From assembly GCA_025667525.1 (NCBI GenBank), contig JANFOE010002214.1, positions 186,001 through 250,000 of the forward strand: a stretch of DNA of 64,000 nt, given 5' to 3'. Under the pieces are notes generated by a model. That model saw only the letters and a program-made list of their open reading frames with translations. It made no database searches and was not told the DNA's origin. The translations under genes were made by a program, and so were the position numbers. This document shows, in pieces, positions 20,995-31,110 of the stretch; position 1 is the first letter of the stretch; the number at the start of each line of letters is the position of its first letter. Origin of the DNA: Glebionis coronaria. Taxonomy: Eukaryota > Streptophyta > Magnoliopsida > Asterales > Asteraceae.

Positions 20995-23900
20995 TTGCTA
21001 AATTGGATACCACAGTATTTGTGATAGTAGAATCATTAGTGTCCTTATCAACATTTAAAGGCAAACTAACACTCGTTTTCACATTTTCTGTCCTAACTTT
21101 TGGCATCCATTTATATCCGGGAGGACATTGATTAGCAAACCACCATTTCCAAGACTTACTGGCAGACTCATATAATTCCTTAATTTTGCTTCTAGGATTC
21201 TTAGTGGTGGAGTCTGATGCATTACTTTTCTTAGTGGGGGTTGCACCAGAATGGTTCACTTTGCGTTTGGGTTTACTAGCTCTAATAGGCATTGCAACTT
21301 GCTTCTTAGTTCTAGTATCTACGCCTTTGACTTTATTTATAGCACACATAGAATGATTAGCATTAGCACACTTGCCACATTTGACACAAACAAAGTTTAC
21401 ATTCATAGCATTCAAAGTTGAATTATTCAAATCGTCATGACACGCGATTACAGACGTTTTATTCTTAGAAACATTGAAAATCCTAGGGTGTTCTTCTACA
21501 TGCTTCATCTTCCCTTGATTCTTGTGTTTCCAGACCTTATCATTCTCTTGAGTGCTCTTAAGCTGAGGCCGGCTAACACTAGTAGTGGAGAGTATTCCTG
21601 TAGTAGAAGACACACGAATATTAGTGTTGCTAGAAGTCTGAGGCGAGTGAGTATCTTTGTTTGTGGGCTTAGTGGGCATTCTATACATCCCTGGTTTAAT
21701 CACATTATTGTGCTTAACGCTTGGTGCTACAGGATTCCTTATGGGTTGAGCTTGTGGTAACCTTTCCTTTCCATCCATCTTGGGGGCAAACACAGGTTTT
21801 GCAAACGAGGAATTAGATAAAGCAGATGGTTTTCCCAAGATAGAGGATCTATTCTCTTTAGAGGCATTGGGTTGTCTAACAACATTTTTCTTAATGCTAG
21901 GTTCCACAATTTTTCCACCCATTTTAGCAATGAGTTTCTGCAACTCTGCTATCGCTCTGTCCCTGTCTTGTAATTGAGCTTTCAACTCTTTAATTTCCAA
22001 ATTCTGTTCATTCATTTCTTGAAATGTTTGGGAAAGTTTTTCTTGCAATTTATTATCATGTGAAAAACGACCAACGTCTTTTTGCAAAGCAAGTTCAAGT
22101 GAATGACAATGTTTTTGAAGGAAATCAGTTTTGTGTTGAAGTAACTCAAAAGCCTTTTTGTCAACATTTTCTTTCCGTTTCGAAAGCTCAATTTCAAGAC
22201 GTTCACATTCTTTGAGCTTATCAAGATATTGGCATGCAACTTCAGAATATTCATCAATATCAGCACAAGATGTAAAATAAGCACACATAATATCTTTAGA
22301 AACGCATTCTTGCAAGAGTAAATCATATTCATCAGAAAAAACGGACTTGTCCATTTGAAGATCATCAATTGCTTTCTCAAGAGACTCAACATATTGTAAA
22401 TCATCAAACATTTCAGACCGAATTAAGCTTTCGAATTTAAGAACATTTTCTTTTAGTGTGGCCGCGTTCGGTATTAAGATTTGTTTGACAAGCACAGTTA
22501 TGTCTTGAGGAATTGGTTTCTTCCACTCGTCATTTTGTCGTTGTTTCCAATCATTATCAATAATGGACTTAATATTATCTATGTAATGAGTAAGAAACCC
22601 AAATATCTGCCTACTCTTGCTTTTAGAAGCATCTAGGGGCAAGTAGTTGATGAACTTAGAAACGTTTGTTTTCTTAGTGGCAAACGCTTTCTTCCATTGA
22701 ATTCTCTTTTGCCTGCATTCTAAAAATACTTCCTCACGAGATTTCTGAGTTTGTTTGTGGAACAGACCATAAAGACTATTCTCATAAGCATAATTATATA
22801 GTTTCACAAACTCCTTATTAACTGATGGTTGACTATCAGCATCCCAAAGGGCAGTCTCTTCACTATTGGCACTTAGAGGCATGCAACCAAGATCTGTCCT
22901 TTCAGTCTCATCAAGATAAAGATGCGGGTTCGCAGCTTGAGCTTTGGCAAGGTACTCAGGACTTGCAAAGCTAGCTTGACCCTTAAACATCGATGGAGGT
23001 GCTAGCATTCTTACGGATTGAATAGAATCATGCGTTTTATAAACAACGTTCTTCAAAAAGTCGACTTGTGCTTCTAGTTTCGTAACTTTTTCGGTTTCTT
23101 TATCATATCTACTTTTGAAGTCTTGTTTTAACGCATCTACCTCTTGTTTCTTATCCTCTAGAATTTTAGCAGAATCAGTAGTGGTCATAGAGAGCTTTTG
23201 TTCAAGTTCATTAACTTTGGTATTGGCAAGGTACATTTTTTGACGTTCATCCATTAAGAAAACATTATATTGACGCTTCTCTTTAGCTAATAACTCAAGA
23301 GTGGTATTATATTTGTTTTCAAAATTGTCCTTTTGACTTTTTAACGCACTTCCCTTGTACCCCTCAAGCTCTTTGGTTTTCTGAAGGAGCTCATCTCTAT
23401 AGCTTTCAGTCATCTCAGTAGATTTGATAAGAGCAGCTTTGCATTCTTCAAAACTTTGAGTGAGCGTAGCGTTTGCCTTCTTTAATTGCTTTTGACTCTT
23501 TTTATTTTCAGTGACATCTTTTTGTAAAGTAGCAATTAAATTAGCAAGTGCAATACGTTCCTCTTCATCATATTCATTTGCATGTTGATCATCCTCAGAC
23601 TCATTATTGCACATGTCTGATGAATCGGGTGTGGTATTACTATCAACCGTTTCCATCATACACGTGTCATTAATGGCATTGGGTAGATCACTATGCTCAG
23701 GAATATCACCAAACACATTATATTCATCAGTAGTGTGTACCTTATCAATTGGCTCAGTGTCAAAGATAGGACCATTGTCATCTTCAGTGACTTTGAGAAC
23801 TTCTTCAACATGTGCCATGTACGAGTAATGTGCTTCTAATTCCTGGTCGGAGGCTTCATCATCAGTGTCATCAAGCATAGCTCCTTCCTCAGCTGACAGT

Positions 23901-25288
23901 TTGACCCCTGCTTCCATCTTTTTGCATAGCAACATCTTTTCCTTGTGATAGCTGGAGTCTCTAACCCTTTTCGGCTTCCTGCATTCCTTTGCCATATGCC
24001 CAAAACCTTGGCAATTAAAACATTGAATCTCGCTTTGCTGAACCACTTGACTTCCAACCGTTTCCCTATTCCCAGTAGCAGCAGCAATCCTCTGAGTATC
24101 ATACTTTGCAGTTTGTCGATCATATCTTGCAGAACCCTCAACATGCGTTGGATTGTGTCGATCATACCTAGAAGGACTTTCACCACGTCGACGTGTGTCA
24201 TACCTTGGAGGACTCGCAACATATCGGTTCTTTGTGTTAGATGATGTTCGAAGATTGTTGTTGGTGGGTTTGTAGATCTTCTGGTAAGTCTTCATAATGA
24301 AAGCAATTTGTTGTTTCATCTCACGATTCTTCTGAGCTTGATCTTCATCACTATCTTCTTCAGATGATGACTCAGATGGTGGTGAAGTTGCTCTTGGTGC
24401 TTTGCCGCGTGATCTTGTGGATGATGAAGACTTGGATGATGTGGAATATCGTGGTGAGGATGATGGGCTAGAGTATGGCTTAGGAGCACGAGATCGATGA
24501 TCTTGAACATTTTGAGTGGTAGTTAATAAAGCAAGTGGATTAGCCGTCTTTGCAACTCGTTCAGCTCGAATCTCATTTGCTTCATGCTGAAATTGTTTCA
24601 AGATATCAAAGAGAGTGTGATAGTTTACCTTGTCTAACTGCTTCTGTTGTTTCACCAAAGTGACCAAACGTGTCCACTCTGGTTGGAGTTGTTGTAGAAA
24701 TTGCACATTGACTTGCATGGTGGATACTTCCAAGTTGTTTCTTGTCATATCATTCATCATCTTGTAAAATCTTGAATAATAGGACTCAATTGATTCTCCA
24801 TCCAATGCAGTAAACTTACCAAAGTTCCAAAACAAGTTTGTTTTGACATCTTGCTTGTTGAGAGACTCTCCTTGTTGCAAGCGTTCAATGGCCGTCCACA
24901 TTTCTTGTGCTGTAGGACATGCATCGACTGTGGAATAAATATCATCTCCAATTCCACTTAGGATCATATAGATCGCTTCTTTTTCTGCATCATGCCAAGC
25001 ACGTTTCTCGGGTGTAAGGTCAGATAAAGTTTCCTTTTTCTTTGTTGCAGGTACTTCTGGACATGTGTCTGTGGCTGGTGTATAAGGAACATCAATTTCA
25101 GAAAAGACATATGGGCCATTGTTAATACATTGTCTCAAGGCATCACCATTAGGTCTTGTATCAAGATAGGGAAGAAAGCGTGATTGCCATTGAGCATATC
25201 GACCAGCCACAAGCATTGGTGGTCTCTCTTTATTACCCGCGACCATGATGTTGTTGTTCGTCACACGATATTCTGCAGTAGAATCCAT
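20888..25288 (-). CDS. Copia N gag, 1466 aa
   Basis: Starts MDSTAEYRVTNNN at 25288. Residues about 25-250 are the UBN2-type gag domain (RYAQWQSRFLPYLD, EMWTAIERLQQGESLNKQDVKT-like block, SYYSRFYKMMNDM). A Ser/Pro/Arg-rich linker follows with four RYD repeats (about 361-400), a CCHC knuckle CFNCQGFGHMAKEC (423-436), long acidic coiled-coil regions (about 590-760 and 1050-1180) and a Cys-rich patch CVKCGKCANANHSMC near 1290. The last 35 residues appear to be frameshifted protease sequence: the real junction with the protease is in the next frame. Fully open, so capsid protein could be made. Confidence 0.9.
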   Translation of the reverse strand: MDSTAEYRVTNNNIMVAGNKERPPMLVAGRYAQWQSRFLPYLDTRPNGDALRQCINNGPYVFSEIDVPYTPATDTCPEVPATKKKETLSDLTPEKRAWHDAEKEAIYMILSGIGDDIYSTVDACPTAQEMWTAIERLQQGESLNKQDVKTNLFWNFGKFTALDGESIESYYSRFYKMMNDMTRNNLEVSTMQVNVQFLQQLQPEWTRLVTLVKQQKQLDKVNYHTLFDILKQFQHEANEIRAERVAKTANPLALLTTTQNVQDHRSRAPKPYSSPSSSPRYSTSSKSSSSTRSRGKAPRATSPPSESSSEEDSDEDQAQKNREMKQQIAFIMKTYQKIYKPTNNNLRTSSNTKNRYVASPPRYDTRRRGESPSRYDRHNPTHVEGSARYDRQTAKYDTQRIAAATGNRETVGSQVVQQSEIQCFNCQGFGHMAKECRKPKRVRDSSYHKEKMLLCKKMEAGVKLSAEEGAMLDDTDDEASDQELEAHYSYMAHVEEVLKVTEDDNGPIFDTEPIDKVHTTDEYNVFGDIPEHSDLPNAINDTCMMETVDSNTTPDSSDMCNNESEDDQHANEYDEEERIALANLIATLQKDVTENKKSQKQLKKANATLTQSFEECKAALIKSTEMTESYRDELLQKTKELEGYKGSALKSQKDNFENKYNTTLELLAKEKRQYNVFLMDERQKMYLANTKVNELEQKLSMTTTDSAKILEDKKQEVDALKQDFKSRYDKETEKVTKLEAQVDFLKNVVYKTHDSIQSVRMLAPPSMFKGQASFASPEYLAKAQAANPHLYLDETERTDLGCMPLSANSEETALWDADSQPSVNKEFVKLYNYAYENSLYGLFHKQTQKSREEVFLECRQKRIQWKKAFATKKTNVSKFINYLPLDASKSKSRQIFGFLTHYIDNIKSIIDNDWKQRQNDEWKKPIPQDITVLVKQILIPNAATLKENVLKFESLIRSEMFDDLQYVESLEKAIDDLQMDKSVFSDEYDLLLQECVSKDIMCAYFTSCADIDEYSEVACQYLDKLKECERLEIELSKRKENVDKKAFELLQHKTDFLQKHCHSLELALQKDVGRFSHDNKLQEKLSQTFQEMNEQNLEIKELKAQLQDRDRAIAELQKLIAKMGGKIVEPSIKKNVVRQPNASKENRSSILGKPSALSNSSFAKPVFAPKMDGKERLPQAQPIRNPVAPSVKHNNVIKPGMYRMPTKPTNKDTHSPQTSSNTNIRVSSTTGILSTTSVSRPQLKSTQENDKVWKHKNQGKMKHVEEHPRIFNVSKNKTSVIACHDDLNNSTLNAMNVNFVCVKCGKCANANHSMCAINKVKGVDTRTKKQVAMPIRASKPKRKVNHSGATPTKKSNASDSTTKNPRSKIKELYESASKSWKWWFANQCPPGYKWMPKVRTENVKTSVSLPLNVDKDTNDSTITNTVVSNLANAPSCSNSSAGDTNNSLHNGLRMHEAHDGESQASN

Positions 25289-25635
25289 CCCAAAATTCTC
25301 TGTAATGATGAAGTGAGTATGGATCTTAAGTAGATTTGTTGTGATTGTTGTTGTGGTTTAAATTCCGAAAATTGCAATTTTTCTCCAGGCCGACAATAAA
25401 TTCTCCAATCCGACAAAAACGGAAGTCCAAAAATTTTGTAATCGCCAAAATTTGAAATCGAGCTAGAAATGTCCTAAAACTAGTATGGAAAAAATTTGAA
25501 TTTACTTGACGAAAAAATTTTAACTCTTTTTTTTTTTTTTTTTTTTTTTTTTGATCTTCGTGGAAACGATATTCTGAAACTAGTCTAGATAGTGGCTAAG
25601 TCTAAAAAATACTCAAACAAAATTTAGCAAAACAC

Positions 25636-26012
25636 ATCATCGGAATGTCCCCTAATCGGAATAACCAATCGGAATGTTATCGGAATGCACCAATCGGAAT
25701 GTTATCGGAATGCACCAATCGGAATGTTATCGGAATGCACCAATCGGAATGTATGATCGGAAAACACCAATCGGAATGTGCTAATCGGAAATCACCAATC
25801 GGAATGTGCTATCGGAAAACACCAATCGGAATGTGCTATCAGAAACACCAATCGGAATGCAAATCGGAATGCCAATCGGAATATTGTTGTCCAGTCGGAA
25901 TGATGGTCGGAATGATGGTCGGAATGTTGGAAGTCCAATCGGAATGTTGATCGGAATCCCAATCGGAATCTATAAACCCTTTTCAGATTACACCAATCGG
26001 AATGTATCCCCC
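25636..26012 (-). repeat. CATTCCGATTGG tandem array in N leader
   Basis: About 25 copies of ATCGGAATG on the plus strand (CATTCCGAT in sense). The first part has near-perfect 25-bp units alternating CACCAATCGGAATG and TTATCGGAATG; later copies are spaced irregularly at 10-25 bp. Confidence 0.85.
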
Positions 26013-26253
26013 TTTTCTCGGACAAAACTCAACCAATACGTGATTTTAAGCCAAAAAATTATCAAAAAACCCAAAAATTTTGTGTTTTTAGCCAAAGTAA
26101 ATATACCAAATCACTACTACAACTATGTATAAGATGTAGATGAAGAAGTAAAGCACGGAAACACAAAAAAAATTTGAATCCGAGATGATTTATGGATTAA
26201 ATCATTCGAATCAAATATAATAACACCAACCAATCACAAATCTACCTCGTGGC

Positions 26254-26264
26254 GATTGATACCA
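26254..26264 (-). promoter_or_regulatory. Primer-binding site of copia N, short match
   Basis: TGGTATCAATC on the minus strand, two bases from the LTR. Only the first eight bases match the usual initiator Met primer site TGGTATCAGAGC; the remainder (ATCGCCACGAGG) does not. Confidence 0.6.
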
Positions 26265-26266
26265 AA

Positions 26267-26649
26267 TGTTGTCCCTTGTATTTGTGATGATTAAGCAATG
26301 AATAAAGAAAGAAAATAGATGAAGAAGAGATGAATTCCTAGAGAGAGAAAGTAGTGAGAGAAAGTAGAGAGGAGATGATTAACTTGGTGAGATTAGATTA
26401 AGAAAAGAAGTTGTTACAAATGACCATCCACCCTCCTAACATGCTAGGAGGGTAGTATATATAGTCCACCCACATGCGGGCTTTAATGGACTATATATTG
26501 GGCCGGGCTTGTCTTTTGGACTTTAATTAGTTTAAATCCAAGCCCGTGAACCACGACTAAATAACTACTTATTACAACGTTCTAATAAATATTACAATAG
26601 AAACCTATGACCGAACATTCTTGTTTGACTCAATATTTTGAGGCTAACA
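26267..26649 (-). repeat. Copia N 5' LTR (383 bp)
   Basis: TGTTGTCCC ... GGCTAACA, same length and, as read, same sequence as 14544-14926. Followed by the TAAGT duplication and the rest of the LTR of C. Confidence 0.95.
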
Positions 26650-27068
26650 TAAGTGTTATGCGGAATTTAACACTTAAACAAGAACACACAAGATATAAAC
26701 AAACTTTCACTTTGATTATCAATATCGAACTTGCTTACAATGAAAGATGTTTATAAACGAAAACTTATGTAAAACTTGATATTGAACATTAACCTAAAGG
26801 CCTTCTTTTATAGACTAAGAAGCCTTGTACAATAAGCTACGTATCAACTATTCTAGGTAAAGATAAACATAGAAAATACATTGTCGTTTCTATCCTTACT
26901 AGAAGTATTCTAGAATATAATAAACGTGTAGATCATATCTTCCATCAGTGCTTGTCTTCAATGTTGTCAACGCTTGACTTCAACTTGTCAACGCTTGTTT
27001 TGTTCTTGTCAACGCTTGAATTGTTCTTGTCAGCGCTCAAGTGATCTGGCCTTAATTTATTCCCAACA
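26650..27068 (-). repeat. Copia C 5' LTR, second piece
   Basis: Resumes with TAAGTGTTATGCGG, matching 3914 onward of the 3' LTR, and ends CCCAACA at 27068. TATAAAA (minus) is at 26806-26812. It has four GTCAACGCT-type motifs (26966, 26987, 27008, 27029; spacing 21) against five in the 3' LTR. Confidence 0.92.
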
Positions 27069-29521
27069 ATTAACAATATACCATTACATCATGGTTTTAA
27101 AGTTTTAAGATACCAAAAGATAGTGGAAGACTTTGACAACGTCATTTATAACAAAAGCATAATTTTAACACAACACAGATCTTCCAAGCTGCCAACATCC
27201 TGCGGAACCTCATCCAAGCATATTAAGCATTATTACCTGAGATTAAAACATGTAAACCCGTCAACAAAAGTTGAGTGATATTCATAGGTTTTGTAAACTA
27301 AGTAATGGAACACAATAAGTTTATAAAACAAGTATTGGGGGGATGACTATGAACATTGTCCATAGTCATGATATATATTATTGCTATTTAGTTCATGAAA
27401 CTGAAGCTTAACAATCATTGTAAGTTCCTCTAGTGAGTATTTAGCCTTAATAGTCAAGTATAAACAAATGTAAGTGCGTCAAGGTACTCGGGACGGGGAT
27501 TGTCAATCCCGATGGATCCACCCACAACATTCGCTCTTAGCGCAAAGCATATGGGACAATTAACGGTTCATGATCAAGAGAGGAAACTTAAGGCTATAGA
27601 CTAAAAGCAATAATATCAATGAATTCATCTGGCAGCATACAGTTCTGGATAGCATACAATTTAAAAGATTGTGTTCCAACATGATAATCTCACCCCGCGT
27701 TTTGAAACAATAAACAAGTAGTAAAAGGGGCTATGAACTCACCTTAGCTATAAGGTGGAATCAACAAGGAAATGGAGGGCTTAGTAGTAACAACGGAAAA
27801 TCAAGCGACTTTAAGTCATCCGAGACCTACGATAACGGGACGCGAAAGTTTAGAAGATATGAAAGTAATGTTTATAAAACACTCGAATATAAATTTGTAC
27901 ATAAACCATGTCAAGACACGCACGAAAAAACATGCAAGTGACACTTCTAGACACTTCTAAAAGTTTACTTTTACTAGACAATGCTCTCGATAGAAATCTG
28001 TCGGCACATACCAAATGTACGGGCTGTTTTACCTTACTTAGACACGTCAAAAGTTTATGAAACGACTTGAGGAACTCACTTATTATCTATAGAAAGTCCT
28101 CTAAAAATCCCGTCAAAATTTTTTACTTCTAAGACCACCTGCCCGACACAACTTCGAATTACAAAACCGGACAGATTTACGTCTTCGACTCGTAAAACCA
28201 TTTTGACCTTTCTAACCAATTCCGTTTATAAAATCGACATTTGAGTTTCAAAATAGACACACAACCCTAGGTTAGAGCCCAAGAACAGCCTTTTACTATT
28301 TTTAAAACTCATTCTATAGTCCCCGAGATTCGATCCAAATATCGACAACAATTTCGGATTGTGCCGATACTCATCTCCCGGTACACGAATAGTCAAACTA
28401 TCGTAACTTCCTCCTCGTTTTGAGTTAGAAGCTCTAATTTATATCAAATCGAAGGTATCGAAAATCTCTACAACACTATCTTATTAGATCAACAATAAAA
28501 CAAGTTTAAAATACCCAAAATAAGCCTTAACTTACTGCCTAAAATCACCACTCTAAAAATCTTATTAAAACACTTTTTCAACAAAAATCATTCATTTTTC
28601 TACTACTAATACCACCTTAGTATCATTCCTTATCAACATTAACCCTTGCATGCATCAAAAACAAAATCAAAATCAAAAACTTTAATTTTTTAAACATCAA
28701 GACATGAAAATCTAACCATGATCATCACATATATGATGATCAAGCATCATCCCAACCATAAAATCATGAAAACATGAAATCTTGTTGCATGTGAAAGATT
28801 TTTACATATTTAGAATCACCTTTAAAATCTAAGAGATGGTCTTAATTTAGTTTTAAGAGATTCAAGGTAAAAGTTGATGATTAAGGGGTGTTTTTAGGGT
28901 GGAGGTCACGGCAAGGGAGGATGGGGAGAAAGGAGTTGTTGTTTGATTTGTATAAATGTGGTTAGTGTGTGTTTTTCGTTAAGGAATGGTATATATATGG
29001 TGTTAGGTGTAGGGGCTAGTATTGCCAAGTTTGAAACCTTTGGACTAAAAAGTAAATACTTTGTTAAAAAATGGGAAATGACTATTAGTCAATTTTACAA
29101 ATATTACGGGACTCGGGTTTCGTAAAAATACTTCTCAAAAGGTAAAACGTACTCGAAATAAGATAATATAGACTCCCGGGTCGACTTAACACGTCATTAA
29201 AAGAAAACATCGAACATTGAAACAAATGACAGTAAAATGTGAAATACAAGGATTTAACACTGTGCCTGTTATCGGTCTAGACTTAATACAATGTAAAGAT
29301 TAATATCTTTAGGTCGAAATATTTAGCCCTCGGTTCACGTTCCGTTGATTCAAGTAAAATTTTGTAATGATGCACGCTGGTGCTTTTAAATCAAAATATT
29401 TGATTTAAATAAATAAGAAAATATAAAATAAAAATAATTTTATAATTTCGAATAAGTATTATCAATGATTAAAATAATGTGTAAGAGTAAAATAATTACT
29501 AGGAAAATACGAGATCTAACA
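27069..29521 (-). repeat. Gypsy A 3' LTR, main piece
   Basis: About 2.45 kb without coding capacity, ending GAGATCTAACA and followed by a polypurine tract. Words such as TTCGGATTGTGCCGATACTCATCTCCCGG-type LTR text are shared loosely with the LTR of gypsy D (38240 region), so A and D are related families. With 3647-3820 the LTR would be about 2.6 kb. Confidence 0.7.
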
Positions 29522-29851
29522 ATCTACCCCCTAAAGTAACTATGGCCCCTCAGAGTTTAACTAGAGATGGAAGAAGAAGACGAGAACAAATGGGGATACT
29601 TAGCCTTGAACTGATCTTCGCTCTCCCAAGTAAACTCAGCACCCCGACGTGAACCCCCAACGAACCTTAACGATAGGAATCCAACTACGTTTCAGCTTCT
29701 TGACTTGGCGATCCACAATCTCTATTGTTTCTTCAATGAAGTACATTTTCTCGTCCACCCTTATTTCTTCTAACGGTATTTGAACATCTGTTTCAGCTAA
29801 GCATTTCTTAAGGTTGGAAACATGGAATACATCGCGAACACAACTTAACTC
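29522..29851 (-). pseudogene. Gypsy A: polypurine tract and chromodomain-like C-terminus
   Basis: PPT CTTTAGGGGGTAGAT (minus) at 29522-29536. Upstream in the sense direction lies the tail of pol: [45 protein letters not shown], then after a one-base shift FTWESEDQFKAKYPHLF, the end of the chromodomain-type region of Tekay-like chromoviruses. It is cut from integrase by TAG at 29852-29854. Confidence 0.75.
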
Positions 29852-31110
29852 CTAAGGTAAATTAAGTCGATAAGCTACCGAACCAACACGCTCAATGATC
29901 TCGAATGGTCCTACAAAACGTGGTGTAAGTTTTCCTCTTTTGTTGAACCTCGCAATACCCTTCCATGGAGATACACGTAACAGCACACGGTCTCCGACTT
30001 GAAACTCAAGAGGTCTGCGTCTTTTGTCTGCGTAACACTTTTGATGACTTCTAGCAGTTTTCAGTCTTTCATTAATCTGTACAATCTTGTTTGTAGTTTC
30101 TAGGACTAATTCAGGCCCTATCAGTTGACTTTCACCTACTTCGTTCCATATCACTGGCGATCGGCACTTACGTCCGTATAATGCCTCGAATGGCGAACAC
30201 TTGACACTTTTATGATAACTATTGTTGTAGGAAAATTCGACTAAAGGTATATGAGTGTCCCAGCTACCACCAAAATCCATAACACATGCCCGCAGCATAT
30301 CTTCCAAAGTCTGGATAGTGCGATCACTCTGTCCATCCGTCTCTGGGTGATATGTTGTACTCATTAATACTTGCAAACACAACGCTTTTTGAAGTGCTTT
30401 CCAGAAATGAGACGCAAAACGACCATCCCTATCAAAAATAATCGACACCGGTACTATGTGTTTTGCAACAATCTCATTGATGTAGATTCGAGCCAATTTA
30501 TCAGTTTTATAATCCTCGCGAATAGGGAGAAAATGAGCAGACTTGGTTAATCTATCTACAATAACCCAAACTGCATCATAACCACCACTGCTTCTGGGCA
30601 ACTTTGTAACTAAGTCCATTGTAATCCTTTCCCATTTCCATTCAGGGACTTCTGGTTGTTGTAAAAGACCTGAAGGTTTCTTATGCACTGCTTTAACCTT
30701 TGAACAAGTCAGACCCTTGTTGACGTACTCTGCTGTATCCTTCTTCATACCAGGCCACCAATAAACATCCCTTAAATCGTAATACATCTTATCTGCACCA
30801 GGTTGAATCAAATACCTTGAAGCATGAGCTTCGTCCATTATTACCTTTCTTATTCCTCCAACTAATGGAATCCATATCCGTCCAACAAAGTAAATTGTTC
30901 CATCCTCTTTCCTTTCAAATTGAGCATCTAATCCTCGCAGCAATTCAGCTGGAGCCTTAAAGTCCTTTGCAGCTTCTTTTTGTGCTTCTAAAATCTTAGT
31001 CTTGAGGCTAGATTGAATGGTTATACTCATAGCACGCACCCTCCTAGGTTTTAGTCTTTCCTTTCGACTTAGGGCATCTGCCACAACATTAGCCTTTCCT
31101 AGATGATACT
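29852..31110 (-). pseudogene. Gypsy A: end of RNase H and integrase
   Basis: Begins in the RNase H tail ([13 protein letters not shown]) at the edge of element B. The zinc finger reads HASRYLIQPGADK ... KGLTCSKVK: the second His and first Cys of H-H-C-C are missing. Integrase core has MDLVTKLP and FDRDGRFASHFW, but the third catalytic residue is Asp ([15 protein letters not shown]) where related elements B and D have Glu (QSERTIQ). C-terminal GPY/F-type block VGDRVLLRVSPWKG ... KLTPRFVGPFEI is present. Ends in a nonsense TAG. Probably inactive. Confidence 0.85.

Larger units (their letters stand above)
25289..26266 (-). other. Copia N 5' leader with tandem CATTCCGAT repeats and poly(A)
   Basis: From the PBS to the gag ATG, 978 bp. 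It contains a degenerate array of CATTCCGAT units (25636-26012) and a run of 26 T on the plus strand (25527-25552), which is a 26-A tract in the element RNA. No ORF in sense. It ends with the PBS at 26254-26264. Confidence 0.75.
14544..26649 (-). mobile_element. Copia element N, young, nested in the LTR of C
   Basis: 12,106 bp on the minus strand with 383-bp LTRs (14544-14926 and 26267-26649), TG...CA ends, PPT next to the low-coordinate LTR, and a perfect TSD TAAGT (14539-14543 and 26650-26654). Gene order is gag, protease, integrase, RT, RNase H, as in Ty1/copia. The LTRs look identical, so it is the most recent arrival among the elements with both LTRs visible. Confidence 0.95.
3821..27068 (-). 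mobile_element. Copia element C, with extra ORF after pol (SIRE/Maximus-like layout)
   Basis: A complete Ty1/copia structure on the minus strand: 3' LTR 3821-4347, PPT, ORF3, pol, gag, PBS 14432-14443 and 5' LTR 14446-14543 plus 26650-27068. The 5' LTR is split by copia N. LTR ends are TGTTG...CAACA. Its own sequence is about 11.1 kb. An additional long ORF between pol and the 3' LTR is the arrangement known for the SIRE/Maximus lineage; lineage placement is an inference. The flanks (CATAA and ATTAA) are not a perfect duplication. Confidence 0.88.

Noticed and set aside
25645..25950. Plus-strand 101-codon ORF rich in SECYRNAPIGM repeats
   Set aside because: It is a reading of the CATTCCGAT array in the antisense direction and follows repeat periodicity only.
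25636..26012. CRISPR-like array
   Set aside because: Repeats are short, degenerate and without unique spacers of constant length; the context is a plant retrotransposon leader.
27772..29125. Plus-strand ORFs of 60-66 codons in the A LTR
   Set aside because: Short, low in quality, inside an LTR and unlike any protein I know.
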